From contig NZ_CABFVD010000001.1 of the NCBI RefSeq assembly GCF_902143515.1, forward strand, positions 186,001-250,000: a stretch of 64,000 nucleotides of DNA, written 5' to 3'. The notes under the pieces are model-generated. The model was not told where the DNA came from and did no database searches. It saw nothing but the letters and a program-made list of their open reading frames with translations. A program made the position numbers and the translations under genes. The DNA comes from Hathewaya massiliensis (GTDB lineage: Bacteria > Bacillota > Clostridia > Clostridiales > Clostridiaceae). How positions within the stretch are numbered: position 1 is the first letter of the stretch; every line of letters begins with the position of its first letter. Below are positions 1 through 10,283 of this stretch, piece by piece.

Positions 1-2051
1 TCTAGGGATTTAAGTTCATCTAGTTTAACATTTATTTTCATTATTCCTGCTTGAACCATTACCTCTCCCTTTTTATCTGGTTTAGTAAGAACTGTAACCT
101 TTTGATTTAACCTAATTAGCATAACTTCTTGCCCAAGTTCTACTTCTTTTAGGTTTCCTTTTTCAACTTCTTTTTCAGTTAAATTTTCAAGTTTTTCTAG
201 TCTAGAATTTACCTTTGATCTTTCACTTTCAAGTCTTTGTCTTGCATCTTTAAAGTCAGAAGATGTTTGTATTTTCCTTACTTCTTTTAAAACCTCATCA
301 ACTTCTAATTTAGCTTCTTTTACAACTCTCTTAGCTTCTATTTTAGCCTCTTCTAAAGCCTTTTCTCTAATATTTTCAAGCTTATATGCTTTTTCTTCAT
401 ACTTTTCCTTAATTCTTTTAGCTTCTTCTTTTAAAACTGCTGCTTCTCTTGCATATTTTTCTGCTAAAATATTTTTTTCTTGAAGGCTTTGTATTAAGTT
501 TTCAAACTCCATACTACTCTCTGATATATTTTCTCTTGCTGAAGTTATTATATAATCTTGAAGTCCTAAACGTTTAGATATTTCAAAAGCATTAGATTTT
601 CCAGGAACCCCTATTAAAAGTTTATATGTAGGTCTTAAGGTCTCAACATCAAATTCTACGGAGGCATTTTCTACATTAACAGTTTTTAAGGCATAAGCTT
701 TTATTTCGCTATAGTGAGTTGTAGCTAGTATTTTACATTTTCTACTTCTAAGTTCTTCTAAAATACTTACTGCTAAAGCTGCTCCCTCTGTTGGATCAGT
801 ACCTGCTCCAAGCTCATCAAACAATACTAAAGAGTGTTCATCTGCCCTATCCATGATTTTAACTATATTAGTCATATGTGAAGAGAAGGTAGATAGGCTC
901 TGCTCTATACTTTGTTCATCTCCTATATCTGCGTATATCTCCTTAAAATACCCTACAATAGAGTTTTCTCTTGCCGGTATAAGCATACCACTTAAAGCCA
1001 TAATCTCTAGTATTCCTAAGGTCTTTAAAGTTACAGTCTTACCTCCAGTATTTGGCCCTGTAATTATAAGAGAGGTAAAATCCTTACCTAAATATATGCT
1101 ATTAGCTACGACCTCATCTATGTGTATAAGTGGATGTCTTCCCTCTATAATATCAATTATGCCCTCTTCATTTACTACAGGTTTAACTGCATCTATGCTA
1201 TTTGCATATTTTGCCTTACCAAATATAAAATCTAATTCATATACTATGTTAGCATTATTTTTAACTATTTTTATATTGCTATATACATCTCTTGAAAGTT
1301 CTGCTAAAATTCTATCTACTTCTGCCTTTTCTTTTAATTTTATCTCTCTTATATCATTATTTAAATTTACAAGTCCCATAGGCTCAATAAATAAAGTAGA
1401 ACCTGAAGCACTTTGATCGTGTACTATTCCTGGTACTTGACCCTTATTCTCAGATTTAACAGGTATTACATATCTGTCTCCTCTAATGGTATACAAGCTT
1501 TCTTGAAGATAACTTGAGTATTGTCTAACCATAGAGTTTACTCTTTCTTTTATGGAGCTATTTTTTTCTTTTAATGTCTTTCTAAGATTGTAGAGCTTTT
1601 CACTGGCTCTATCACTTACTTCCTCTTCACTTATTATGGCATTAAATATCTTATCTTCTATTCTTTTTAGAGGAACTATACCACTACATATATCTTCTAA
1701 AACCTTGTATCCGTCCTCTTCCTCTTTGTGGCTCACATACTCTAAAAAATTTCTAGAACTTTTAAGCATTTGAGCTACTTTTATTAATCCATCTGCTCTT
1801 AAACTTGCTCCTTTTTCAACTCTAATTAAATCTTCCCTTATATCATACAATCCTTCAAAAGGAGGATTCCCCTTTTTCATTATTAGCCTTACAGCCTCTT
1901 CTGTTTCTTCTAAATGTTCTCTTACCTCATGAATGTTATCATAAGGTGCTAACTGCTCTAATAAGTCCTTTCCTGCAGCTGTGTGTATATATCTTTTTAA
2001 TTCTTCTTTTATTTTATTAAATTCTAAAACCTTTAATCCCTTTTCATTCAT
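1..2051 (-). CDS. mutS2: Endonuclease MutS2, C-terminus cut by window edge
   Basis: MutS2 is a MutS-family ATPase that acts on recombination intermediates and, in Bacillus, on collided ribosomes. Reading the minus strand from 2051 gives 683 residues beginning MNEKGLKVLEF. The Walker A motif GPNTGGKT is near residue 332, followed by DELGAGTDPTEG (Walker B) and ATTHYSEIKA. A Lys/Glu-rich helical region lies near residues 500-620. The family is usually about 785 residues, so roughly the last 100, with the Smr nuclease domain, lie outside the window. The start ATG has AAAGGTGG upstream. It follows the U32 gene by 26 bp, so the two are probably co-transcribed. The identification is firm; presence of the Smr domain is inferred. 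Confidence 0.95.
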   Translation of the reverse strand, partial: MNEKGLKVLEFNKIKEELKRYIHTAAGKDLLEQLAPYDNIHEVREHLEETEEAVRLIMKKGNPPFEGLYDIREDLIRVEKGASLRADGLIKVAQMLKSSRNFLEYVSHKEEEDGYKVLEDICSGIVPLKRIEDKIFNAIISEEEVSDRASEKLYNLRKTLKEKNSSIKERVNSMVRQYSSYLQESLYTIRGDRYVIPVKSENKGQVPGIVHDQSASGSTLFIEPMGLVNLNNDIREIKLKEKAEVDRILAELSRDVYSNIKIVKNNANIVYELDFIFGKAKYANSIDAVKPVVNEEGIIDIIEGRHPLIHIDEVVANSIYLGKDFTSLIITGPNTGGKTVTLKTLGILEIMALSGMLIPARENSIVGYFKEIYADIGDEQSIEQSLSTFSSHMTNIVKIMDRADEHSLVLFDELGAGTDPTEGAALAVSILEELRSRKCKILATTHYSEIKAYALKTVNVENASVEFDVETLRPTYKLLIGVPGKSNAFEISKRLGLQDYIITSARENISESSMEFENLIQSLQEKNILAEKYAREAAVLKEEAKRIKEKYEEKAYKLENIREKALEEAKIEAKRVVKEAKLEVDEVLKEVRKIQTSSDFKDARQRLESERSKVNSRLEKLENLTEKEVEKGNLKEVELGQEVMLIRLNQKVTVLTKPDKKGEVMVQAGIMKINVKLDELKSL

Positions 2052-2077
2052 ATAAAAACCACCTTTATAATTTTTAC

Positions 2078-4459
2078 CTATTCTACCCCTCTTTTATAAT
2101 GGCCTTTAGTATAATTAAAAGAAGGTAGCTCTTCCTCTTTGCCTAAGAAGTAACTTAAAACCTTTTTACTTTCTTCATAATCCTCATCTATAAAATCTAT
2201 TCTATAACTTTTAATTCCCATATCATATAATTCATTTTTCACATCTATTAAATTTGTTCTAGCATTATTATATACATAACTTCTACAAAACTTATCTGTC
2301 TTAATTAAAAACTCTTCTCCAATTCTATCCTTAAGATAAAATTCACCTTCCCTGCAACTTTCATTACAAGCTGTCTTTATAGTTTTTCCTCCATAGAAAG
2401 CTCCAATAGGACAGTATTCACTTACCATAAGCTCATACCTACCATATAAAACCATAGCAAATTTATTATCTTTTCCTATATTTTTTGCTATACTCCTAAT
2501 TTCTTTTCTATTTAATTCTGTACTCATATAAATTAAGTCTAAATCCTCTAAGAATTCATAGGAAAAAGAATTGAACATATTTATTTTGTAATCGCCTAAA
2601 ATTTTTGTAATTCCCTTAAACTTATTTATAATTCCTAAATTACCAGTTATTATACCCTCTATTTTAGAAATATACTTTTCTATAGTGCTAACTACATAGT
2701 TCCACTCTCTATCTTTAATAATATTAGGAACCTTTAAGTAAATATTCCCCTGTAATTTATTAATATCTAAATTATTTAACTTATTGAATATGCTAATAGC
2801 TATATTTTCAGAGCCTAATTCCCTACATGCTCTATATTGGTCCATGGTGTTTATAGAAACCATAACATTAGGCAACTTAGTTTTATCTTTTTCATCCTTA
2901 TTTTTATCTTTTTCACCCTTGTTTTTATGTTCTTCTTTTATTATATCTAAGTTTATTTTATTGGAGTTTAAACTCTTTTTAAATATGCCCTGTTGAATTT
3001 TTTCTAAAAGCTCACGTCTACAATCATTTATGCTGGATATTCTTAAAAATCCATCATTAAATTCTACAAAGCTTATCTCTTTTATTGTGAAAGGAGTGTC
3101 TCCAGTTTTATTTAAACTACTAATTACTCTCTCTTTATTAAGTGGTTTGTTTAAAGCCTCCTCAACTACCTCTCCAGTAACTTCAAAATTGTTACCCATA
3201 AATTCACATCTTAATAAAATAGGGCTACCTACTTTAAAGAGGACTTCTAAGTTAAGTTCATATTTTCTATGAATCTCTTTATAATAACTGCTTAAATCCT
3301 CTAGAAGTGCATTATCTGAAGTTTTATATAATATATCACCAGTTTTATATTTAGATGGTTTTAATTTCACCCTATCTCCCGCTTTAGCCTTTACAACCTC
3401 ATTGCCATCTTTAATAATATTAGAGACTATAAATCCTGATTCTTCAACTCTTATTCCATCTTTTATGCTTATATCCTCTTCTAACATTATGGTTTTATCT
3501 TTTAAAACTTTACCTAAATAAAGTCCCATATTCTTAGGGAAATTAAATGCCATCATATCTTTTCCCCAATTGCCATATAAATAAGCTTTTGAAAAACCTT
3601 CTCTATTAAATAATTGAGAAAGAACTTTTTTATCCTCATCTTTTTTATCATAACTTAATTTATTATAATAATTATCTATGGATTTTCTATAGGCTTTTAC
3701 TACTCCTGCCACATATTCAGGTCTCTTCATTCTACCTTCAATCTTTAAAGAACAAGTCTCTGATTCTATTAGATTGCCTATATTTTCTATGGTACATATG
3801 TCTTTAGGGCTCATTATATACCCTTCCTTTTCCATACCATTAGTTTTATTTATTAACTTATAAGGCAATCTACATGGCTGAGCACATCTTCCCCTATTAC
3901 CACTTCTACCACCTATTATACTACTCATAAGACATTGACCTGAATAGGATATGCATAATGCCCCATGAATAAATACTTCAGTCTCAACTCCAACTTCTTT
4001 AGATATATAAGTTATTTCATCAATGGATAATTCCCTCGAAAGTACGATTCTACTAAAACCTTTTTCCTTTAAAAATAAAGCTCCCTCAGCATTATGTACA
4101 GTCATTTGCGTTGATGCATGTATTTCTAAATCTTTTACATATTTTTTTATTAAGTAAGCAAGACCCAAATCTTGTATTATAACCGCATCTACATTTATAT
4201 TGTATAAATAATTGGCATATTCTAAAGCTTCCAAAATCTCCTCTTCTTTTAAAATAGTGTTTATAGTGACATATACCTTTACCCCGTATAAATGACAATA
4301 ATCTATAGCATCTTTCATATTTTCTTCATTAAAATTTGTAGCATAAGCCCTAGCTGAAAACTTGCTTCCACCTAAATATACTGCATCTGCCCCACTTTGA
4401 ACTGCAGCTTTTAAACTTTCCATGCTTCCAGCTGGTGCTAATAACTCAATCTTTTTCAT
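2078..4459 (-). CDS. U32 family peptidase-like RNA hydroxylase (RlhA/DUF3656 type)
   Basis: A 793-residue U32-family protein. Family members once called collagenases include RlhA (YdcP) of E. coli, which makes 5-hydroxycytidine in 23S rRNA. The N-terminal half is the U32 domain: the start MKKIELLAPAGSMESLKAAV, and the signature with Cys169, Cys176, Cys192 and Cys196 (CISYSGQC, then GRCAQPCRLPY), which are likely Fe-S ligands. The C-terminal half fits the DUF3656-containing long form. A Lys/Asp/Glu-rich low-complexity insert at about residues 510-533 looks like a linker. The start has AGGAGAG nine bases upstream. It lies between the zapA-like gene and mutS2. The exact RNA substrate is not shown by the sequence. 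Confidence 0.85.
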   Translation of the reverse strand: MKKIELLAPAGSMESLKAAVQSGADAVYLGGSKFSARAYATNFNEENMKDAIDYCHLYGVKVYVTINTILKEEEILEALEYANYLYNINVDAVIIQDLGLAYLIKKYVKDLEIHASTQMTVHNAEGALFLKEKGFSRIVLSRELSIDEITYISKEVGVETEVFIHGALCISYSGQCLMSSIIGGRSGNRGRCAQPCRLPYKLINKTNGMEKEGYIMSPKDICTIENIGNLIESETCSLKIEGRMKRPEYVAGVVKAYRKSIDNYYNKLSYDKKDEDKKVLSQLFNREGFSKAYLYGNWGKDMMAFNFPKNMGLYLGKVLKDKTIMLEEDISIKDGIRVEESGFIVSNIIKDGNEVVKAKAGDRVKLKPSKYKTGDILYKTSDNALLEDLSSYYKEIHRKYELNLEVLFKVGSPILLRCEFMGNNFEVTGEVVEEALNKPLNKERVISSLNKTGDTPFTIKEISFVEFNDGFLRISSINDCRRELLEKIQQGIFKKSLNSNKINLDIIKEEHKNKGEKDKNKDEKDKTKLPNVMVSINTMDQYRACRELGSENIAISIFNKLNNLDINKLQGNIYLKVPNIIKDREWNYVVSTIEKYISKIEGIITGNLGIINKFKGITKILGDYKINMFNSFSYEFLEDLDLIYMSTELNRKEIRSIAKNIGKDNKFAMVLYGRYELMVSEYCPIGAFYGGKTIKTACNESCREGEFYLKDRIGEEFLIKTDKFCRSYVYNNARTNLIDVKNELYDMGIKSYRIDFIDEDYEESKKVLSYFLGKEEELPSFNYTKGHYKRGVE

Positions 4460-4530
4460 ATATATTTCTCTCCTAAAACATCTTATGTTATAATGAACTC
4501 CTAATTATTATACACCAATTTTAAATACAA

Positions 4531-4558
4531 TAAAATAAAAGCACAGTTTTAACTGTAC
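4531..4558 (-). terminator. Intrinsic terminator after zapA-like gene
   Basis: Read on the minus strand, GTACAGTT and AACTGTGC form a tight stem followed by TTTTATTTTA. It lies 8 bases past the zapA-like stop and before the U32 gene, so the U32-mutS2 pair may have its own promoter. Confidence 0.7.
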
Positions 4559-4566
4559 TTCTAAAC

Positions 4567-5517
4567 TTATATTTTATTATTTTTTAATGGATTTTTCTTC
4601 AACTTTTCTCGAGCAAGATAAATTTGATTTTCTTGTAATTTCTTTTCCATATCCAAAACCTTATATTTATATGTCTGCATATTAAATCTTAATTCTCTAT
4701 TATTTTCTTTTAACATTTTAACTTGATGTAAATATTTCTTTCCACTGTCTTCTAAAATCTGATTTTGCTCTTTTAAACTTTCAAGTTCTAACTTAAGAGC
4801 TTCTACCTCTTCTTTACTCTCTAATGAAGACTTAGCTCTAAGTTCTTCTAGCTCAACTTCTTTAAAATTTAATTTTTCTATTAAATTTTCTTTCTCTTTT
4901 TCAATGTTTTTTGCTTCTATTTTTACTTTATTAAGTTCTTCTTCTAATTGATTTCTCTCTTCCTTAATTGACCTATTTTCTTCTTTAATTAGTGTAGTTT
5001 CATTTTTAATAGATTTATTTTCTTCTTTAATTGATGTGTTTTCATTTTTAATTACTGTATTTTCTTCTTTAAGTGCTATATTTTCTTCCTTAATTACTGT
5101 ATTTTCTTCTTTAAGTGATGTATTATCTTTTTTAATTGAAGTATTTTCTTCCTTAATTAGTCTTAATTCTTCCTTAATAAGTTTTAATTCCTCTTTAAGT
5201 CCTGAATTTTCTTCCATAACATTTAAGTTTTCTTTTATTACTTCGTTGTATTTCTCTAAAATCTTATTAAATTCTTCTTCTTTTTTATTTAACTTATTCT
5301 CTAAATCCTCTTGTTCTATTTTAAATTTAAAAAGATCATCCACCACATTTATAGCAGCAAGAATAGCTGCATTACTTGCACCTAGTTTAGGATTGTTTTC
5401 CTTTACTGCCTTAACTTTTTCATCAACATATCCTGCTACTTTATATAAATATTCCGGTTTTTCAATACCTTTTAATGAGTATTCAAAGTCATCAATTTTA
5501 ACTGATACATAGTTCAT
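4567..5517 (-). CDS. zapA: ZapA-like cell division protein with long coiled coil
   Basis: Residues 1-70 (starting MNYVSVKIDDFEYSLKG, with GASNAAILAAINVVDDLFK) match ZapA, the protein that bundles FtsZ at midcell. The rest of the 316-residue protein is coiled coil. Residues 107-190 are near-perfect heptads of the type IKEENTS, and a second coiled region runs to about residue 300. Ordinary ZapA is about 90 residues, so this is a much extended form. The longer reading frame starts 14 codons upstream, but the ATG at 5517 is preferred because GGGGTG lies six bases before it and homology starts there. The gene follows the pheT terminator. ZapA identity rests on the N-terminal part only. Confidence 0.8.
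   Translation of the reverse strand: MNYVSVKIDDFEYSLKGIEKPEYLYKVAGYVDEKVKAVKENNPKLGASNAAILAAINVVDDLFKFKIEQEDLENKLNKKEEEFNKILEKYNEVIKENLNVMEENSGLKEELKLIKEELRLIKEENTSIKKDNTSLKEENTVIKEENIALKEENTVIKNENTSIKEENKSIKNETTLIKEENRSIKEERNQLEEELNKVKIEAKNIEKEKENLIEKLNFKEVELEELRAKSSLESKEEVEALKLELESLKEQNQILEDSGKKYLHQVKMLKENNRELRFNMQTYKYKVLDMEKKLQENQIYLAREKLKKNPLKNNKI
4948..5199 (-). repeat. 21-bp heptad-coding tandem repeats inside the zapA-like gene
   Basis: About twelve imperfect 21-bp units encode successive seven-residue heptads with Ile/Leu at the core positions and EEN or KEE at the surface. The units differ at synonymous and some non-synonymous sites, so this is an older array and not a fresh microsatellite. 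Confidence 0.8.
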
Positions 5518-5592
5518 AGAAACACCCCATATATGCATTATTAACATATATTCTAACACAAAAATACATTATGTTAAACTATAAATTAATAT

Positions 5593-5633
5593 AAAAAATT
5601 AAGCACATCTATATACCTTGCATAGATGTGCTT
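5593..5633 (-). terminator. Terminator after pheT
   Basis: AAGCACATCTAT and ATAGATGTGCTT form a strong stem. On the minus strand it is followed by TAATTTTTTATA. It lies just past the pheT stop codon and separates pheST from the zapA-like gene. Confidence 0.85.
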
Positions 5634-5646
5634 GATTTTTAAATGT

Positions 5647-8025
5647 TTATCTTAATTCTGCACCTAATTTATGTTCTAGGGCTCTTACTATTTTATCGTG
5701 AACTTTATTTACTTCTTCATCTTTTAAAGTTCTCTCTGGAGTTCTATAGATTAAGGCATAAGCTACACTTTTCTTTCCTTCTGGAACCTGTTTTCCTTTA
5801 TAAACATCAAATAATTTTATGCTTTCTAAAATGTTTCCACCTGCTTTAACTATAGTATCCTCTATTTCTTGAACTAATATTTCTTCATCAACTAATATAG
5901 CTATATCTCTAGTTACTGCTGGATATTTTGGTATCTCTACATATTTCTTATCTTCTTTATGATTTTTAAATATTACATCTAAATCTAATTCTGCAATATA
6001 TGCCCTAGCATCCACTTCATAATTTTCACAAACATCAGGATGAACCTCACCAAATACACCTGCATATTCATTTTTTATAAATAAAGCTGCAGTCTTTCCA
6101 GGGTGGAAACTTTTGTTTTCTGACTCTCTTCTATAAGAAACTTTTTCTACTGAAAGTATCCCTAAAAGTTCTTCTATAATACCCTTTAAATATAAGTACT
6201 CAGTTTCACCGTACATTCCAATAGTTAATATATTTCTTTCTTCTGGTATTTTATCTTCATCTCTATTTTTAATATATATCTTTCCTACTTCAAACAATCT
6301 TACAACATCATTGTTTTTAGCATAGTTTCTTCCTAGAGAATCCATCATAGATCCTATAGTAGTAGTTCTCATTATGCTAAAATCTTCTCCTAAAGGATTT
6401 TTAATTTTAACTGCTTCCCTAAGAGGATTATCTTTATCCATTAATATTTTATCAAATACCTTAGGACTTATAAAAGAATAACTTATAGATTGATTTAATC
6501 CTAAAGAAATTAAAGTATTTTTAAGCTTTTGATCAAAATTTTGTTTTTGGCTTTTTCCACCTTTTAAAGTTTCACAGTGGGGAATTGTTGCTTTTATATT
6601 ATTATATCCATATATTCTTGCTATTTCTTCTGCAATATCCTCTTTTATATTTATATCACATCTAAAGGTAGGAGCTTCTATAAGTAAATCCTCCCCCTTT
6701 AATTCTGTATTTAATTCTAAACTATTTAAAATTTTTGCCATTTCTTCTATGCTTATTTCAGTTCCTAAAAACTCATTTATCCATTTTGAATTAACTTGCA
6801 CTGTATGTGTTGTTTTCTTATTTTCATAGATATCTATAACTTCTGATACAACTTTTCCTACACCTAATTTTTCTATTAAGTGACAAGCTCTATCCATTGC
6901 AACTTCTACATTGTTAGGATCTAATTCCTTTTCAAACTTTCCAGACGCATCTGTTCTAAGGGCTAACTTGGAAGAAGTTTTTCTAATAGATACAGGATTA
7001 AAACTTGCACACTCTAAAATTATTTCAGAAGTATCTTCTTTAATTTCTGAATCTAATCCTCCCATTATACCTGCAATGCCGATTATTCTATCACTATCTT
7101 TTATGCAAAGCATTGTATCATCAAGTTTTCTTTCTACTTCATCTAAAGTTTTAAGTGTAGTATTGTTACTTGCCTTTTCAACCACTATTTTATCTGTTTT
7201 AATTTCTCTTCTATCAAAAGCATGCATTGGCTGACCAAGCTCTACCATTACAAAATTAGTTATATCTACTATGTTATTTACAGGTCTTATGCCTGCTTCG
7301 ATTAACCTTTCTTGCATCCACTCTGGGGATTGCCCTATTTTAACATCCCTAATATACTTTGCCATGTATCTTGCACAATCTTCATCCTTTACTTCTACTG
7401 AAACTGCATCACTAACCTTTGCACTGTTATCCTCTGTATAATTAAGCTCTGGCATAGTATATATAGTGCCTAAAGTTGCAGCTGTTTCTCTTGCCATACC
7501 TATTATACTTAGACAATCTGGTCTATTAGATGTTATTTCAAAATCTAATACTGCGCTTTCAAGGCCTAAAACCTGTTTTATATCCTTACCTAGTTCAGTA
7601 TCTTCAGGAAGAATCATTAAACCTTCAATTTTCTTACCATCAGCAATTCCAAGTTCCTCTTCAGAACAAAACATTCCGTTTGAAACTTCTCCTCTAAGTT
7701 TTCCTTTTTTGATTTTCATTCCTCCATGAAGAGTTGCTCCATGTAAGGCTACTGGAATAATATCTTTCTCTTTCATATTAGTTGCTGCTGTAACTATTTG
7801 AATATTTTCTTTTTCACCTATATTAACTTGACAAATTGATAATCTATCTGCTTCAGGATGTTTTGTTATCTCTTCTATTTTACCTGTTACAACCTTTTGA
7901 ATTTCTTCTCCTGATATAATTATCTCTTCTAATTGAGAACCACTTAAAGTTAGTCTATCTCCTAATTCTCTTGGAGAAATATCTATATTAACATAATCTT
8001 TTAACCATTTAAAAGGTACTTTCAT
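5647..8025 (-). CDS. pheT: Phenylalanyl-tRNA synthetase beta subunit
   Basis: The 792-residue beta chain of the alpha2-beta2 enzyme that charges tRNA-Phe. Domains in order: N-terminal start [12 protein letters not shown], the tRNA-binding OB domain (about 40-155, with [12 protein letters not shown]), B3/B4 editing region, B5 domain, and a C-terminal FDX-ACB anticodon-binding domain (about 700-792, with [12 protein letters not shown]). A TTG six bases upstream also opens the frame, but the ATG at 8025 is chosen because AGGAGG lies seven bases before it. It follows pheS by 37 bp in one operon under the Phe T-box leader. Length is normal for the family. Confidence 0.97.
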   Translation of the reverse strand: MKVPFKWLKDYVNIDISPRELGDRLTLSGSQLEEIIISGEEIQKVVTGKIEEITKHPEADRLSICQVNIGEKENIQIVTAATNMKEKDIIPVALHGATLHGGMKIKKGKLRGEVSNGMFCSEEELGIADGKKIEGLMILPEDTELGKDIKQVLGLESAVLDFEITSNRPDCLSIIGMARETAATLGTIYTMPELNYTEDNSAKVSDAVSVEVKDEDCARYMAKYIRDVKIGQSPEWMQERLIEAGIRPVNNIVDITNFVMVELGQPMHAFDRREIKTDKIVVEKASNNTTLKTLDEVERKLDDTMLCIKDSDRIIGIAGIMGGLDSEIKEDTSEIILECASFNPVSIRKTSSKLALRTDASGKFEKELDPNNVEVAMDRACHLIEKLGVGKVVSEVIDIYENKKTTHTVQVNSKWINEFLGTEISIEEMAKILNSLELNTELKGEDLLIEAPTFRCDINIKEDIAEEIARIYGYNNIKATIPHCETLKGGKSQKQNFDQKLKNTLISLGLNQSISYSFISPKVFDKILMDKDNPLREAVKIKNPLGEDFSIMRTTTIGSMMDSLGRNYAKNNDVVRLFEVGKIYIKNRDEDKIPEERNILTIGMYGETEYLYLKGIIEELLGILSVEKVSYRRESENKSFHPGKTAALFIKNEYAGVFGEVHPDVCENYEVDARAYIAELDLDVIFKNHKEDKKYVEIPKYPAVTRDIAILVDEEILVQEIEDTIVKAGGNILESIKLFDVYKGKQVPEGKKSVAYALIYRTPERTLKDEEVNKVHDKIVRALEHKLGAELR

Positions 8026-8062
8026 AATCAAACCTCCTGCAAAAATTTATATTTTATACTTC

Positions 8063-9082
8063 TTAAAATTGATTTAAAAATCTCATATCACTTTCGTATA
8101 AAAGTCTTATATCATCTATTTCGTAGTTTTGCATAACCATTCTATCTAAACCAAATCCAAAGGCAAATCCACTATATATAGTAGGATCAATGCCACAATT
8201 TTTTAGCACTTGTGGGTGAACCATTCCGCAGCCTAATAACTCTATCCAGCCACTGCCTTTACATACCTTACAACCTTCTCCACCACATACAAAACAAGTT
8301 GCATCAACCTCTGCTGAAGGTTCTGTAAATGGGAAATGGTGAGGTCTAAATTTAGTCTGCATTTTTTCTCCAAACATTCTTTTTGTAAATAATTCTAAGG
8401 TACCTTTTAAATCAGCAAAGGTAATACCTTTATCTATTACAAGACCTTCTATTTGGTAGAAAATTGGTGAATGTGTAGCATCAGCAGCATCTGAACGATA
8501 AACCTTACCTGGTGCTATGATTTTTATTGGTGGTTTTTGATTTTCCATAGTCCTTACTTGAATTGGTGATGTTTGAGTTCTAAGTACTAATTTATCATTT
8601 ATATAAAAAGTATCTTGCTCTCCTCTTGCAGGATGGTCCTTTGGAATATTTAATGCTTCAAAATTATAATAGTCATACTCAACTTCTGGACCCTCTTCAA
8701 TTGAAAATCCCATAGATAAAAATATATCTGTTATTTTCTCCAAAGTTAACTCTAAAGGATGCTTTCTTCCTATTTCTTTTTTTATGCCTGGCATAGATAT
8801 ATCAATTATTTCTGATTTTAATCTTTCTTCTTTTTCCTTATCTTTTATATCCTTTATAGCCTTTGATAATTTACCTTCTATTTCCTCTCTAACCTCATTG
8901 GCAAGCTTACCTATTACAGGTCTCTCTTCTTTAGAAAGTCCTCCCATTGCTCTTAATATGCTCGTTAATTCTCCTTTTTTACCTAGAAATTTTACTCTAA
9001 GCTCTTCTAATTCTTCCTTAGAACAAACTTTTTCTATTTCTTCTAATGCTAAAGATTTTATTGATTCCAGTTTTTCTTTCAT
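8063..9082 (-). CDS. pheS: Phenylalanyl-tRNA synthetase alpha subunit
   Basis: The 339-residue catalytic alpha chain. An N-terminal coiled coil (about 1-85) for tRNA contact is followed by the class II synthetase core, with motif 2 around [21 protein letters not shown] and motif 3 near [14 protein letters not shown] Cys cluster, [12 protein letters not shown], sits near residue 260, as is usual in Firmicute PheS. The start ATG follows AAAAAAGGAGG. First gene of pheS-pheT, directly downstream of a T-box leader and so expected to be induced when tRNA-Phe is uncharged. Confidence 0.97.
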   Translation of the reverse strand: MKEKLESIKSLALEEIEKVCSKEELEELRVKFLGKKGELTSILRAMGGLSKEERPVIGKLANEVREEIEGKLSKAIKDIKDKEKEERLKSEIIDISMPGIKKEIGRKHPLELTLEKITDIFLSMGFSIEEGPEVEYDYYNFEALNIPKDHPARGEQDTFYINDKLVLRTQTSPIQVRTMENQKPPIKIIAPGKVYRSDAADATHSPIFYQIEGLVIDKGITFADLKGTLELFTKRMFGEKMQTKFRPHHFPFTEPSAEVDATCFVCGGEGCKVCKGSGWIELLGCGMVHPQVLKNCGIDPTIYSGFAFGFGLDRMVMQNYEIDDIRLLYESDMRFLNQF

Positions 9083-9117
9083 TTTAATCCTCCTTTTTTA
9101 TTTAAAGAAACTTAATT

Positions 9118-9450
9118 GCAAAAAAATAAAGCCCTTCCCCAAAACAGGGACGACTTTATCGTGGTACCACCCTAATTGAGGCTATCACACTAAAGAATTT
9201 ACATACAATAATTGACCTGAAAATTTAAAATTAGCACAATATATTGTAGTGTTTATTTTTAATGTGATATCCCCCACTCTGTATTTATAACGGATATATA
9301 TCCGTTAATGACTACTAAATTCATCATTACTGCTCTAGAGTGAACTTCAATATAAAAGTTATCTTAAGTAAATTCTCAGTCAAAGATCTACTCTCCCTGT
9401 AAGGCTTATATACCTACTCTCTCCTTCATAGCTTTTAATTTATTAAATTT
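9118..9450 (-). promoter_or_regulatory. T-box leader of pheST (Phe specifier TTC)
   Basis: On the minus strand the conserved T-box AGGGTGGTACCACG lies near 9159-9173, followed by a terminator stem at 9121-9157 (GTCGTCCC / GGGAAGGGC with a T-run). The specifier appears to be TTC at 9342-9344 in GAAG-TTC-A, the same context as in the two other T-boxes of this window. Uncharged tRNA-Phe should favour the antiterminator and allow pheST transcription. Confidence 0.93.
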
Positions 9451-9457
9451 AATACTT

Positions 9458-9486
9458 ATTATATATGTTTTATTTAAATTTTTCAA
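9458..9486 (-). promoter_or_regulatory. Promoter of the pheST leader
   Basis: TTGAAA, a 17-bp spacer and TATAAT on the minus strand. It partly overlaps the 3' end of the trmH-type gene and is correctly placed to start the T-box leader. Confidence 0.7.
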
Positions 9487-10270
9487 ATACATTTTGTCTT
9501 ACTATTTCATAAATCATTATACCTGCTGCAACTGCTACATTTAATGACTCAGATTCTCCTGGCATTGGAAGTTTTGCTTTTAAGTCGCTTAGTTCATAAA
9601 CTTCCTTACTTATTCCATTTCCCTCATTGCCTATTGCTATTATGACATTCTCTTTTAAATTTAAGCTATAAAAATTTGTTTCTGTATCTAGGGAACTGCT
9701 TATTAATTTAAATCCATGATCTTTTAAGTTTTTAGTAAAATCAAAATTATTATCTTTAATTATAGGAACCTTAAATATAGATCCCATGGTAGATCTTAAT
9801 GTTTTTTCATTATGTAGATCTACAGTTCCTCTAGTTAATATAACACCTAGTGCACCACTAGCATGAGCTGTTCTTATTATAGTTCCTAAATTCCCTGGAT
9901 CTTGAACCTTATCTACTAGGACATAGAAACCATGATTTTCTTCTACCTTAATAGCTTTATTTTTAATTACTGCAAGAACCCCTTGAGGTGTTTCTGTACT
10001 ACATAAGGTTTTAAAAATTTCTCTTGTGACCTTATATATTTTCGTCTCTTTATTTACTTTATTAAGTAATTGTATTCCCTCTTCTCGCTCTAAAAAATCT
10101 TCACTAAAAAACATATATTCCATGGTAAAAGTTGAATTTATAGCTTCTTCTGTAAATCTAAGTCCTTCTATTATAAAACAGTTTTTTTCTTCTCTATATT
10201 TTTTTTCTTTAAGTTTTTTAATTTCTTTTATTAAAGAGTTATTTTTACTTTGAATAAATTCTAATTCCAC
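9470..10270 (-). CDS. TrmH/SpoU-family RNA 2'-O-methyltransferase
   Basis: A 266-residue SPOUT methyltransferase that should methylate a ribose in tRNA or rRNA using SAM. The three SpoU motifs are visible: LVDKVQDPGNLGTIIRTA (about 118-135), IIAIGNEGNGISKEV (about 212-226), and LPMPGESESLNVAVAAGIM (about 233-251). Residues 1-100 form the substrate-binding domain with ISS-like start FIQSKNNSLIKEIKKL. The gene lies 13 bp after ktrA and just upstream of pheST, the same neighbourhood as ysgA in Bacillus. The exact nucleotide target is unknown. Confidence 0.9.
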   Translation of the reverse strand: MELEFIQSKNNSLIKEIKKLKEKKYREEKNCFIIEGLRFTEEAINSTFTMEYMFFSEDFLEREEGIQLLNKVNKETKIYKVTREIFKTLCSTETPQGVLAVIKNKAIKVEENHGFYVLVDKVQDPGNLGTIIRTAHASGALGVILTRGTVDLHNEKTLRSTMGSIFKVPIIKDNNFDFTKNLKDHGFKLISSSLDTETNFYSLNLKENVIIAIGNEGNGISKEVYELSDLKAKLPMPGESESLNVAVAAGIMIYEIVRQNVFEKFK

Positions 10271-10283
10271 AAGAAAACTCCTT

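Noticed and set aside
853-1416. Open frame on the plus strand opposite mutS2
   Set aside because: Shadow of mutS2; no ribosome site and no family-like sequence.
5036-5512. Ser/Phe-rich plus-strand frame of 158 codons
   Set aside because: Mirror of the zapA-like heptad repeats.
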